Source of the DNA: UBA6055 sp965214085
Lineage (GTDB): Bacteria > Chloroflexota > Anaerolineae > Aggregatilineales > Phototrophicaceae
Assembly: GCA_965214085.1 (NCBI GenBank)
Contig: OZ243937.1
Span: 3,844,001 to 3,908,000 of the forward strand
Length of the DNA stretch: 64,000 nt
Direction of reading: 5' to 3'
The translations under genes and the position numbers were made by a program. The first letter of the stretch is position 1, and each line of letters begins with the position of its first letter. The notes beneath the pieces are model-generated. The model saw only the letters and a list, made by a program, of their open reading frames with translations. It did no database searches and was not told the DNA's origin. Shown here piece after piece: positions 15,635-24,416 of this stretch.

Positions 15635-17731
15635 ATGAACGCGCCGTCAGTCCTGTTGGCAGTTGACATCGGCGGCACCTTCACCGATCTGGTCGCCCTC
15701 GACACCGACAACGGGCGCATCGCCGTTGAGAAGCTGCTGACCACCTACCCCGACCCTTCGCTCGCGGTACTCGCAGGCGTAAATTGCTTGCTGGAGAGAG
15801 CCGACCTCGCCCCAACCGAGATACGCTACGTGGTCCACGGAACGACCCTCATCACCAATACGCTCATCGAACGCAAAGGCGCTGTGACGGCGCTGCTGGC
15901 GACAGCCGGCTTCCGCGATGCGGTCGAGATTGGCAACGAAGGCCGCTACGATATGTACGACTTGGCATTAAGCAAGCCCGCGCCCCTGGCCGAGCGGCGG
16001 CTGCGCTTTGATGTGCCGGAGCGTACGCTGGCCGATGGGCATATACGTCGTCCGCTTGATGAAGACTGCCTGCGCCGGATCTGCGCTCGGCTGCGCGCCG
16101 AGTCTGTCGAAGCGGTCGCCATCTGCTTCCTGCACGCCTATACCAACCCGTCTCACGAATTGACGGCGCGGGCAATCGTAGAGGAGGCGCTGCCCGATGT
16201 CGCCATCTCGGCGTCGCATCAAGTCGCGCCGGGCATGCGCGAATACCCGCGCGCTTCGACCACTATCGCCAACGCCTACGTCCAGCCCGTCACCGACCGC
16301 TATCTGGAGCGCCTTGAGGACGGCCTGCATTCAAGCGGCATTGCCGCCCCGCTGAACATCATGCTGAGCAGCGGCGGCACGACCACGGTAGCCGCCTCGC
16401 GCGATTTTCCCATTCGGCTGGTCGAAAGCGGACCGGCCGGCGGCGCGCTGGCGGGTCTTCACTGGGGCCGGCTGCTGGGCAAAACGGACGTGCTCGCCTT
16501 TGACATGGGCGGCACCACCGCCAAAGCAGCGCTGACACGCGCTGGCGAGCTGGCCATCAGCCACCAATCCGAGGTGGCGCATGTGCATCGCTTCAAGCGC
16601 GGCAGCGGGCTGCCCTTGATGGTGCCCATGATCGAGATGATCGAGATTGGCGCCGGCGGCGGCAGCATCGCCCACTTAAACGCGCTGGGTTTACCCGCCG
16701 TAGGCCCGCAGAGCGCCGGCTCCACGCCCGGTCCCGCATCTTACGGCGCTGGCGGAGCGCAGCCCACCGTCACCGATGCCGATCTACTGCTGGGATACCT
16801 CAATCCCGATTACTTCGCTGACGGGGACATCCCGCTCGACCGCGCCGCCGCGCAAGCCAGCTTCACTGAGCTGTCGACGGCGCTGGCACTGCCGCTGGAG
16901 CGAACCGCCTGGGGCGTGCATCAACTGGTCAACGAGAATATGGCGGCGGCAGCCCGCGTACACGCTGCCGAACGGGGCTTGGAAATCCGCCGCTACTGTA
17001 TGGTCGCCACTGGCGGCGCCGGCCCGGTGCACGCTTGCGGCGTGGCGAGCGGCCTGGGCATCGACAGCATCATCATCCCGCCCCTGGCCGGTGTAGCTTC
17101 CGCCTTCGGTTTTCTGACCGCGCCCATCGCCTTCGATTTCACACGCAGCTACGTGTCCCGCCTGGACGAGCTGGACCTGGACCAACTCAACCGCATCCTG
17201 GCTGAGCTGGAGCGGGACGGGCGGCGCATCGTCGAGGCGGCCGGCGTGGCAGCGCGGGACATCAGCGTGCGCCTCAACATCGACATGCGTTACGTCGGCC
17301 AGGGTTATGAGGTACGCGTGCCTTTTTCCATGAATACCTTGACCGAGCGGCATATCGACGAGATGCGGCAGGTCTTTGAAGAGGAGTACCGCGCCTTCTA
17401 CGGGCAGCTGGCGGACGGCGTGCCTATTGAAGCGGTCAACTGGCGCATCCTCATCAGCGGACCCCAGCCGCAGGTCGATAAGGCCAATTTCGACCAATCG
17501 CAAACCGCGCATGACAGCCCGGCCGCTAGCCGTCCCGTGCGATTCGCGCCCGACCAAGCGCCGCTGCAAACACCCGTTTTTCGCCGCGAGCAACTCAGCG
17601 CGTCCTGGTCGGCGGACGGTCCGCTAATCATTGAAGAGGCGGCGTCAACAACGGTGGTCGCGCCCGGCTGGTCAGCGCAAGTCGCGGCCGCCGGCTGCCT
17701 GCTGCTGACGAGAAGGACTGAGCAAAAGTGA
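15635..17731 (+). CDS. hyuA: hydantoinase/oxoprolinase alpha subunit (N-methylhydantoinase A)
   Basis: The 698-residue protein belongs to the ASKHA-fold family that opens hydantoin or 5-oxoproline-like rings with ATP. 'LAVDIGGTFTDLVALD' at the N-terminus is the phosphate-binding motif. 'GTTLITNTLIERKGA', 'LVESGPAGGALAG', 'DMGGTTAKAAL' and 'EIGAGGGSIA' follow in family order. The ATG at 15635 is taken because AGGAA lies 10 bases upstream and the IGGTFTD motif is expected near residue 10; the frame is open further upstream without homology. The beta subunit is 0.7 kb downstream, separated by the RNA candidate and a reverse-strand gene. Confidence 0.92.
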   Translation: MNAPSVLLAVDIGGTFTDLVALDTDNGRIAVEKLLTTYPDPSLAVLAGVNCLLERADLAPTEIRYVVHGTTLITNTLIERKGAVTALLATAGFRDAVEIGNEGRYDMYDLALSKPAPLAERRLRFDVPERTLADGHIRRPLDEDCLRRICARLRAESVEAVAICFLHAYTNPSHELTARAIVEEALPDVAISASHQVAPGMREYPRASTTIANAYVQPVTDRYLERLEDGLHSSGIAAPLNIMLSSGGTTTVAASRDFPIRLVESGPAGGALAGLHWGRLLGKTDVLAFDMGGTTAKAALTRAGELAISHQSEVAHVHRFKRGSGLPLMVPMIEMIEIGAGGGSIAHLNALGLPAVGPQSAGSTPGPASYGAGGAQPTVTDADLLLGYLNPDYFADGDIPLDRAAAQASFTELSTALALPLERTAWGVHQLVNENMAAAARVHAAERGLEIRRYCMVATGGAGPVHACGVASGLGIDSIIIPPLAGVASAFGFLTAPIAFDFTRSYVSRLDELDLDQLNRILAELERDGRRIVEAAGVAARDISVRLNIDMRYVGQGYEVRVPFSMNTLTERHIDEMRQVFEEEYRAFYGQLADGVPIEAVNWRILISGPQPQVDKANFDQSQTAHDSPAASRPVRFAPDQAPLQTPVFRREQLSASWSADGPLIIEEAASTTVVAPGWSAQVAAAGCLLLTRRTEQK

Positions 17732-17736
17732 TACAG

Positions 17737-17777
17737 AAAAAAGCCAAAGGGCTCGCCGTATAAGTCGCAAGCCCTTT
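17737..17777 (-). terminator. Rho-independent terminator
   Basis: On the reverse strand AAAGGGCT, a 16-base loop and AGCCCTTT form a perfect 8-bp stem followed by GGC and a run of six T. It ends the transcript of the 84-aa gene and its structured 3' region. It lies 5 bases past the hyuA stop and may also stop hyuA transcription. Confidence 0.8.
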
Positions 17778-17915
17778 AGAGACACGGGATTCCCTCAGGG
17801 ATCCGTCTTCTTCCCCTAACCCCGTCTGTCCAGAGCGGTCTTGAGGTTAGTGTTGGATCTCACCATACACCCTACAAAGAAGCTGCCGCAGGCCTAGAGA
17901 CCTAGTCCACATGCC
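17737..17915 (-). ncRNA. candidate structured RNA or structured 3' UTR
   Basis: Between the stop of the 84-aa gene and the terminator lie about 140 reverse-strand bases with no ORF but several compatible stems. CTAACCTC pairs with GGGGTTAG (17843-17850 with 17816-17823). A 9-bp bulged stem lies at 17784-17806 with a TCA loop. A GTGT/ACAC hairpin and an outer CTTCTT/AAGAAG pairing enclose a three-way junction. No match to T-box, TPP, SAM, SRP, tmRNA or RNase P consensus is seen. A 6S-like RNA is possible by size but not demonstrable. With hyuA convergent, it cannot be a leader for any gene on its own strand. Confidence 0.35.
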
Positions 17916-18170
17916 CTAGGCATCGGGGTCGTCTATAATGAGCCCTGCTCCGGCCAATATCTTGTTGATGTCTCGCAATTCGAGTTGGACGTTCGCGAGT
18001 ATTTTTGTATGCTGCTCGAGAATCTGTGAATGTTGCTCCAGCGTGTCTTTCATAGGTTTCAATTCAGACTGCAGGGCAGCTACAACCGCATTAGCAATAC
18101 GCTGTTCATCGGGTGACAAACTGGGAAGGCGCTGTGGATCGGTATCAAAATGTTGTGCTGGTTGGGCCAT
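17916..18170 (-). CDS. 84-aa coiled-coil protein
   Basis: The short hydrophilic protein has a strong ribosome site (AAGGAGA, 7 bases before ATG). The central part shows heptad-like helices ('LQSELKPMKDTLEQHSQIL' then 'LEQHTKILANVQLELRDI') with a duplicated L-E-Q-H-(S/T)-x-I-L unit, ending acidic (IIDDPDA). No family is recognised. It lies between hyuA and hyuB on the opposite strand, and its transcript runs into the structured region and terminator downstream. Confidence 0.7.
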   Translation of the reverse strand: MAQPAQHFDTDPQRLPSLSPDEQRIANAVVAALQSELKPMKDTLEQHSQILEQHTKILANVQLELRDINKILAGAGLIIDDPDA

Positions 18171-18310
18171 GTTGATTCTCCTTGGCGAGCTTGCGCTATT
18201 CCGTCATTACCATATTTGATTTGAAGGCGAGCAAGTGATCTCTGCTGTTAATCAACGGTTCCTTGCCAAAGTTTTCGGCAAGTTTGCTCTGCCGCAAACA
18301 GCTTAGTAAC

Positions 18311-18335
18311 TATGATAAATCATTTTGTTATCATA
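18311..18335. promoter_or_regulatory. perfect inverted repeat upstream of hyuB, possible operator
   Basis: TATGATAA and TTATCATA are separated by 9 bases, about 105 bases before the hyuB start in an otherwise gene-free divergent region (18171-18439). Symmetric AT-rich palindromes of this form suit GntR- or LacI-type regulators, but no regulator is nearby. A weaker repeat, CTTGCC/GGCAAG, lies at 18262-18282. Confidence 0.4.
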
Positions 18336-18439
18336 ACATGGCGGCATGACAGCTGCAATATTTCGCTTGGCGTCATGCGACATGCAGAATCCGAATCTCG
18401 ATGATGCCCAAACGAGCGCGTGACACAGGAGCGCAGCCC

Positions 18440-20137
18440 ATGATCGACCCCATCACCCTCGAAGTCATCTGGAGCAGGCTGATCTCCATCGTCGATGAGC
18501 AAGCGGCGGCGTTGATCCACTCTTCGTTCACCACGGTCGTGCGCGAAGCGGGCGATCTCTCCGCCGGCGTATTCGACCGCGCGGGCAATATGATCGCCCA
18601 ATCCGTCACTGGCACGCCGGGCCATATCAACACCATGGCCAATTGCGTGCGCCGCTATGTCGCGCCCAACCATCCCATCGACAGCCTCGACCCCGGCGAC
18701 ACCTTGATCACCAACGACCCCTGGCAGGCCTCGGGGCATCTCTTCGACCTGACGATTGTTTCGCCGGTATTTTATCGCGGGCGCGGCGTGGCCTGGTTCG
18801 CCAGCACCTGCCACGCGGTTGATATCGGCGGCGCGACCATGGGCGGCGATGCCCGCTCGCTTTATGAAGAGGGGCTGGCTATCCCGCTGATGAAGCTCTT
18901 CCGCGGCGGAGAGGCGAACCAGCAGCTCTTCGATATCATCCGCGCCAACGTCCGCGTGCCCGATCAAGTCATCGGCGATATCTACGCCCAGGAAGTCGGC
19001 AACCAGGTCGGCGCGCGCAAGCTGATCGAGATGCTGGAAGAATACGACCTGCCCGACATCGAGGCGGTTTCGGCGCAAATCCTGGGCCGTACCGAAGCGG
19101 CACTGCGCGACGCCATCCGCGCGCTGCCCGATGGCGCCTACCGCAACACCATCACCATCGACGGCTTCGACGAGCCGCTGACGATCGCCTGTGAAATCGC
19201 CGTGAAGGGCGACCAACTCAGCGTCGATTACGCCGGCTCTTCGCCCCAGGTCGACCGCGGCATCAATGTCGTGCTCAACTACACGCAGGCTTATACGACC
19301 TATACGCTGATGGCGGCGCTGGCGCCGGGCATCCCCAATAACGAAGGCGCCTTCCGCCCCATGGACGTGCGCGCGCCCCTGGGCTCGATACTCAACTGCA
19401 CGCGTCCGGCGCCGGTCAGCGCTCGGCATCTGATCGGCCATTTCGTCAGCCAGCCGCTCTTGACCGCGCTGGCCGAGGTCGTGCCGGAGCAGATCATCGC
19501 TAATGGCTCGGCCGGCTTGTGGAATACTATGATGGACGGCATGGACGAAAACGGGCGCGAATTCGCCTATATTTTCTTTTCAGCCGGCGGGATGGGCGCC
19601 GCCCACAACCGCGACGGTCTGTCGGCGACGGCTTTCCCCAGCGGCATCATGGGCGTACCGGTCGAAGCGATTGAAACGGCAGCGCCCCTGCTGATGCACC
19701 GGCGGGAGCTGCGCGTCGATTCCGGCGGCGCGGGACGCTACCGCGGTGGCTTGGGGCAAGTCATGGAACTGGAGATCATCACCGGCTCGCCGGCCAACCA
19801 CTCCTGCATGTACGACCGCACGGGCAATCCGGCCCAGGGCCTGCTGGGCGGCAAGCCCGGCGCGGCGGGTGAAGTAAAGCTCTCGGACGGCACGCAGCCG
19901 CATCCCAAAAGCCACTACGTTTTGCAGCCCGGCCAGCGCGTGTTGCTGGAGCTGCCCGGCGGCGGCGGTTATGGCGCGCCCTTCGAGCGCGAGCCGGCGC
20001 GGGTGCTGGAAGACGCGAAGCAGGGCTATATCACGCTCGCAGCGGCTGAACGCGATTATGGCGTTGTGATTCGTGCTGTACCCATGACGATTGACGAGGC
20101 GGCGACGGCGAAGCTGCGAAAGGAACCCAAGAGATGA
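18440..20137 (+). CDS. hyuB: hydantoinase/oxoprolinase beta subunit (N-methylhydantoinase B)
   Basis: The 565-residue protein starts 'MIDPITLEVIWSRLISIVDE', the typical HyuB N-terminus. 'SSFTTVVREAGDLSAGVFD', 'NDPWQASGHLFDLTIVSPVF' and 'GGGGYGAPFEREPARVLED' at the end follow family order. AGGAG 9 bases ahead of this ATG decides the start over one 39 bases upstream. With HyuA it should form the ATP-dependent ring-opening enzyme for hydantoin, N-methylhydantoin or 5-oxoproline. Its last codon overlaps the oxidase start (ATGA), which suggests the ring-opened product is routed to an N-methyl amino acid. Confidence 0.92.
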   Translation: MIDPITLEVIWSRLISIVDEQAAALIHSSFTTVVREAGDLSAGVFDRAGNMIAQSVTGTPGHINTMANCVRRYVAPNHPIDSLDPGDTLITNDPWQASGHLFDLTIVSPVFYRGRGVAWFASTCHAVDIGGATMGGDARSLYEEGLAIPLMKLFRGGEANQQLFDIIRANVRVPDQVIGDIYAQEVGNQVGARKLIEMLEEYDLPDIEAVSAQILGRTEAALRDAIRALPDGAYRNTITIDGFDEPLTIACEIAVKGDQLSVDYAGSSPQVDRGINVVLNYTQAYTTYTLMAALAPGIPNNEGAFRPMDVRAPLGSILNCTRPAPVSARHLIGHFVSQPLLTALAEVVPEQIIANGSAGLWNTMMDGMDENGREFAYIFFSAGGMGAAHNRDGLSATAFPSGIMGVPVEAIETAAPLLMHRRELRVDSGGAGRYRGGLGQVMELEIITGSPANHSCMYDRTGNPAQGLLGGKPGAAGEVKLSDGTQPHPKSHYVLQPGQRVLLELPGGGGYGAPFEREPARVLEDAKQGYITLAAAERDYGVVIRAVPMTIDEAATAKLRKEPKR

Positions 20138-21315
20138 CAGCGACGCAATACGATCTGATCGTGGTCGGCTTGGGCGCGATGGGCTCGGCCGCTCTTTATC
20201 AAGCCAGCCAACGAGGCGCGACCGTCCTCGGCATCGACCGCTATGACCCGCCGCACACCATGGGCTCAAGCCACGGCGACACCCGCATCACACGCAGCGC
20301 CATCGCCGAGGGCGAGATGTATATGCCCTTCGTGCGGCGCAGCAATGAGATCTGGCGCGACCTGGAAGCGCAAAGCGGGCGCGCGCTCTTCCACCGCAGC
20401 GGCGGCCTCATCATCGGCTCGGACAATTCCGCCGCCTTCCATTTTCAAGGCGATTTTGTGGAGACATCGGCGCGCATCGCCCAGAAGTTCGGCATCCCGC
20501 ACGAGGTCTTTGACGCGCAAGAGATTATGCGGCGCTTCCCCCTGCTGACGCCGCGCCCGGACGAACGCGCGTATTATGAACCGGGCGCCGGAGTCCTGCG
20601 GCCCGAACGCTGCATTGAGACGCAGCTTGGGCTGGCGCGTCAAGCCGGCGCGACCATTCATACCGGCGAAAGAGTGATCGGCTATGACGCTGACTCCGCC
20701 GGCGTGACGGTCACAACCGAAGCCGCCAGCTATCGGACGAACAAGCTGATCCTGTCGGCCGGCGCCTGGATCGGCGAGCTCCTGCCAAAGGCGCATCGCG
20801 GCGGCATCCGCGTCTGCCGGCAGCTGATCCACTGGTTCGAGGCGGAAGATCGCAGCGCTTTCGACCCAACGCGCTTTCCCTGTGTCATCTGGATCGGCGA
20901 TACGCTGGACGACTTCTGGTCGGTCTTTCCCGCGCCGCCACTGGATACCGGGGGCATGGACGGCGTCAAGCTGATGACCGAGCAATATCACAGCAGCACC
21001 CAGCCCGACGAAGTCGACCGCGTTGTGACCGAAGCGGAGAAAGCCGATGTCTACCACCGGTTGACGAAGCCGCGCCTCAAGGGACTGCGCGAGCGTTCGC
21101 TCCATGCCGAGGTCTGCTTGTATACCCTGACCCGAGACGAGCAGTTTCTGATCGATTTTCATCCCGGGACGGAGCGCGTGGTGGTGACTTCGCCCTGTTC
21201 CGGGCACGGCTTCAAGCATTCAGCGGCGCTGGGCGAGGCGCTGACGCAGCTGGCTCTGGACGGCGGCTGCGAGTATGACATCTCGGCTTTTAATCTGGCG
21301 CGCTTGACCGAATAA
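20134..21315 (+). CDS. FAD-dependent N-methyl amino acid oxidase (MSOX/SolA-like)
   Basis: The 393-residue monomeric sarcosine oxidase-family flavoprotein has the dinucleotide motif 'LIVVGLGAMGSAALYQAS' and the substrate-site signature 'GSSHGDTRITR'. Cys328 in 'EVCLYTLTRDEQ' and Lys361 in 'CSGHGFKHS' are 33 apart, matching the covalent-FAD Cys and catalytic Lys of MSOX (Cys315 and Lys348). It should oxidise sarcosine, N-methyltryptophan or similar amines to formaldehyde, amino acid and peroxide. The 4-base overlap with hyuB argues for one pathway, and sarcosine released from N-methylhydantoin is an attractive substrate (inference). Confidence 0.9.
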   Translation: MTATQYDLIVVGLGAMGSAALYQASQRGATVLGIDRYDPPHTMGSSHGDTRITRSAIAEGEMYMPFVRRSNEIWRDLEAQSGRALFHRSGGLIIGSDNSAAFHFQGDFVETSARIAQKFGIPHEVFDAQEIMRRFPLLTPRPDERAYYEPGAGVLRPERCIETQLGLARQAGATIHTGERVIGYDADSAGVTVTTEAASYRTNKLILSAGAWIGELLPKAHRGGIRVCRQLIHWFEAEDRSAFDPTRFPCVIWIGDTLDDFWSVFPAPPLDTGGMDGVKLMTEQYHSSTQPDEVDRVVTEAEKADVYHRLTKPRLKGLRERSLHAEVCLYTLTRDEQFLIDFHPGTERVVVTSPCSGHGFKHSAALGEALTQLALDGGCEYDISAFNLARLTE

Positions 21316-21430
21316 GTCTTAGATCGGCGGGTCAGCCAATGGCTGCCCCCTACAGCTGCCATATTCGTTGATTCGTAGGAGCGGTCCGCCGAGCCGCCCA
21401 TCCAAACGACAAATTCTACAGGAGACCACC

Positions 21431-22228
21431 ATGCGACTTGAAGGAAAAACGGCCATCATCACCGGCGGCGCCAATGGCATCGGCGCGGGCTGCGTCCGCC
21501 GCCTGGCTGCAGAGGGCGCCAATGTCGTCATCGCCGATATCGACGCTGTCGCCGGCGCAGCGCTGGCCGACGAACTGGGCAGCGCTGCCATCACCATCAA
21601 TGCGGACATCAGCCAGCGACCAGCAGTCGAAGCGCTATTTTCCGCCGCTCTTGATGCCTTCGGCGCGGTCGATATTTTGGTCAACAACGCCGCCTTTGTG
21701 CATAAGACCGGCGTGATAGAGAACTTCCTCGACTACAGCGACGCAGCCTGGCAGCGCACGCTGGGCGTCAACCTCAGCGGCATGTTTTACTGCTCGCAGA
21801 CGGCGGCGCGCCTGATGGCGAAACGCGGCCAGGGCGGCGTCATCATCAACATCAGCAGCGGCGGCGCCTCCCGCGCGCATCGCCATATGTTCGGCTACGA
21901 TACCAGCAAAGGCGGCATCGAGGCGGCCACGCGCGTGATGGCGCTGGATTTGGCCGCGCTGAATATCCGCGTGAATACAGTCGTGCCGGGCAGCACGCGC
22001 GTCGATCACGGCAGTTTCGTGGGCGATTCGCCGATTCCGCCGGCGGATGTCATTCCGCTGGGGCGTCAAGGCAGCGCGGCGGATCTGGCGGCCGCGGTCG
22101 CTTTCCTGGCTTCGGACGAGGCCGCTTATATCACCGGCACGCGCCTTTTCGTCGACGGCGGCATGGACGCTCAGCTGCGCACGCCTTCGGTCGATTTCCA
22201 ATACGATTTCAGTGGCTGGCGCGAGTGA
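21431..22228 (+). CDS. short-chain dehydrogenase/reductase
   Basis: The 265-residue classical SDR has 'TGGANGIGAG' near residues 10-19, 'NNAA' in the central strand, a serine in 'INISSGGASRA' and a Tyr-x3-Lys active site as 'GYDTSKGG'. The end is the usual 'YITGTRLFVDGGM'. AGGAG 8 bases ahead of this ATG sets the start; the frame is open above without homology. It follows the N-methyl amino acid oxidase by 115 bases, a gap containing a palindromic GC-rich fragment, and may be in the same transcript. The substrate is unknown. Confidence 0.9.
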   Translation: MRLEGKTAIITGGANGIGAGCVRRLAAEGANVVIADIDAVAGAALADELGSAAITINADISQRPAVEALFSAALDAFGAVDILVNNAAFVHKTGVIENFLDYSDAAWQRTLGVNLSGMFYCSQTAARLMAKRGQGGVIINISSGGASRAHRHMFGYDTSKGGIEAATRVMALDLAALNIRVNTVVPGSTRVDHGSFVGDSPIPPADVIPLGRQGSAADLAAAVAFLASDEAAYITGTRLFVDGGMDAQLRTPSVDFQYDFSGWRE

Positions 22229-22268
22229 ACTGTGCCTAGTCGGCCCGGGACGGATTTCCAAGGCCTTT

Positions 22269-22310
22269 GCCACCGAGGGCACAGAGTAACTGCGAGGACA
22301 CAGAGGGGGA
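22269..22310 (+). repeat. CACAGAG-type repeat, divergent copy
   Basis: CCACCGAGGGCACAGAG and GAGGACACAGAGG units lie after the SDR gene in the 22229-22494 gap. A further half-copy in the reverse sense (ACTCGGTGTACTCGGTGGC) is at 22413-22433. No gene is seen in the gap. Confidence 0.6.
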
Positions 22311-22494
22311 TTCCGGGAAATATGGCGGTTGGTCGAGTCAAGGATGGTCCGCACATTCGCCGATTCTGTCTTTGGACTAAGAATGATGCCTTTCCTCTGC
22401 GCACTCAATCAAACTCGGTGTACTCGGTGGCAAAGATGTCGAGTATTCGCCTAAGCCGAGCGAGCGGCAGCTCAGTCACAGTACCGGACAAGCC

Positions 22495-24411
22495 TTAAAG
22501 CACCACCTTGCCCGTCTCGTCGCTGCGATAGCCGCTCTGCGCGCCCAGCTCGCGCTTGAAGTCTTCGTCGCGCAGCGTCGCCAGCAGCGCCTGCAGCGAC
22601 TCCAACTCGAGAAATCGCCGCGGAATCGCCAGGTCGAAGCGCTCCCAGGTCAGCCCGATGAAGTCCAAGCCCATGGCCTCGGCCGCGCTGCGCAAGCCCA
22701 TGCCGCAATCGCCGATGCCATCCGCCACTGCCGCCGCGACCGCCAGATGCGTCACCTCCTCGTGCGCGTATCCCGTGATTTCGGCGGGCACAATCCCCTG
22801 CTGCCCCAAGAGATAGTCGAATAATACGCGCGTACCGGCGCCCCGCTGCCGATTGATATAGCGCGCCCGGCGCAGGTCGGCGATGGTATGGATGTCCAGG
22901 GGATTGCCGGCCGGCAGCATAAGCCCTTGCTCGCGCTGAGCGAAGGTATAGAGCGCGGTTGGCTCATCGCGCAAGTAGCGTTGCAGGTAAGGGATGTTGT
23001 AATTGGCGGATTCGGGCTCGAAGAGGTGGCAGCCGGCCACATGCGCCTCGCCGCGCCGCAGCGCCACCAAGCCGCCGATGGAGCCGACATTGACCGAGAC
23101 CACCCGCGCCGCCGCCGACCTCATCCGCAGGTGCGTGGCCAGCAGGTCGAGCATGGGGTCGTGGCTGCCCATGATCATGAGTGTGCGCTGGATGGCGGAC
23201 AAAGGCTGATACAAGGAGACGCTGAGCGTTCCGCCGCGGTCGACGCCTTCGTGGAAGCGCGGGATATGCGCCAAGCCATCAGCGCGGACCAGCGACGTAA
23301 TCACACCCGCGCCCCGCTGCAGCGGCGTCGCCTGGATGCGCCCGTCGATATCAGCCAGCGCCACCCGCACATAATCATCATCGCCGATGGGTGAGGCAAT
23401 CTTGCGCGTCGAAACCGCCTCGATCGTCGCCGGCTCGGACGGCGCCAAGCCCAGCCAGGCGCGGATCAAGGGCAGCACAAATAGCTCGCCAGTGAGGGCC
23501 GCGCTGACCGGATAACCGGGCACGCCAATGACAGGCGTATCAGCCGCCATGCCGATGATGACCGGATGCCCGGGCCGCACAGCGATGCCATGAACCAGCA
23601 CCTTGCCCATGGCTTGGATGGCCGCCGCCGTGTAGTCCTGCGCGCCGGCTGATGACCCGGAGAGCAAGAGAATCAGCTCGGGCCTTTGCGCCAAAGCGTC
23701 AGCCAGCGCATCGCGCAGGTCCTCGACATTATCGCCGACGATAGCGGTCACATGCGCTTCTCCGCCGGCGTCGCGAATCTGCGCGGACAGGATAAGGCTG
23801 TTGTATTCGGTGAGCTGCCCGCGCTGCGGCGCCTGCGTAAAAGGGACGAGCTCGCTGCCGGTGGGGATGATGACGACGCGGGGCCGCCGCCGCGCCAACA
23901 GGTCTTGATGCCCGCAGCCGGCCAAAGCGCCCAGGTCGACCGGGCGCAGCTGATGATTCACTTGCAAGACCGTTTCGGTGGCGACCATGTCCTCGCCCAT
24001 CAGGCGCACATGCTGCCAAGGCGCGACCGCCGCGTAGATGAGCAGCGTCTGCTCATCGGCTTGGTTGACATTTTCGATCATGATGACGGCGTTGCAGCCA
24101 TCGGGCAATGGGTCGCCGGTATTGACTGGGTGAGCGTCCGCGCCCAGGCGCAAAGCCAGCGCTTTTGTCTCGCGCGCGGAAAGCGTGGCGCTCGCGTCCA
24201 CTGCATAGCCGTCCATAGCCGCGCAGTGAAAATGCGGCGACGACCGGCGCGCTTGGATCGGCTCGGCGGTCACCCGCCCTAAGGCCTCTGCCAGCGGCAG
24301 GCTTTCGCCGTCCAGTGGGTCCGCCCGTCCAGCGGCTCTCAGCGCGGCTTTTAACTTGGCCCGCGCTTCGTCCAGCGGGATGTCTTCCAGGTAGATATTA
24401 CGTTTGGACAT
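22495..24411 (-). CDS. MoeA fused to a PBP-like (periplasmic-binding-protein-like) domain
   Basis: Of 638 residues, about 1-410 are a MoeA/gephyrin-type molybdopterin molybdenumtransferase ('FHCAAMDGYAVDAS', 'GDPLPDGCNAVIMIEN', 'PTGSELV', 'LSGSSAGAQDYTAAAI', 'GVPGYPVSAAL'). From about 415 the chain is a PBP-like substrate-binding domain ('IMGSHDPMLDLLATHLR', 'GSIGGLVALRRGEAHVAG', 'RGAGTRVLFDYLL'). MoeA inserts molybdenum into adenylylated molybdopterin. The extra domain may sense molybdate or a regulator ligand (inference). It starts 5 bases after the second moeA, in one operon, presumably serving the formate dehydrogenase encoded 12 kb away. Confidence 0.9.
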   Translation of the reverse strand: MSKRNIYLEDIPLDEARAKLKAALRAAGRADPLDGESLPLAEALGRVTAEPIQARRSSPHFHCAAMDGYAVDASATLSARETKALALRLGADAHPVNTGDPLPDGCNAVIMIENVNQADEQTLLIYAAVAPWQHVRLMGEDMVATETVLQVNHQLRPVDLGALAGCGHQDLLARRRPRVVIIPTGSELVPFTQAPQRGQLTEYNSLILSAQIRDAGGEAHVTAIVGDNVEDLRDALADALAQRPELILLLSGSSAGAQDYTAAAIQAMGKVLVHGIAVRPGHPVIIGMAADTPVIGVPGYPVSAALTGELFVLPLIRAWLGLAPSEPATIEAVSTRKIASPIGDDDYVRVALADIDGRIQATPLQRGAGVITSLVRADGLAHIPRFHEGVDRGGTLSVSLYQPLSAIQRTLMIMGSHDPMLDLLATHLRMRSAAARVVSVNVGSIGGLVALRRGEAHVAGCHLFEPESANYNIPYLQRYLRDEPTALYTFAQREQGLMLPAGNPLDIHTIADLRRARYINRQRGAGTRVLFDYLLGQQGIVPAEITGYAHEEVTHLAVAAAVADGIGDCGMGLRSAAEAMGLDFIGLTWERFDLAIPRRFLELESLQALLATLRDEDFKRELGAQSGYRSDETGKVVL

Positions 24412-24416
24412 AGCGC

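Noticed and set aside
17737..17915. T-box, TPP, SAM or cobalamin riboswitch
   Set aside because: None of the conserved core sequences is present, and no gene follows on the same strand after the terminator.
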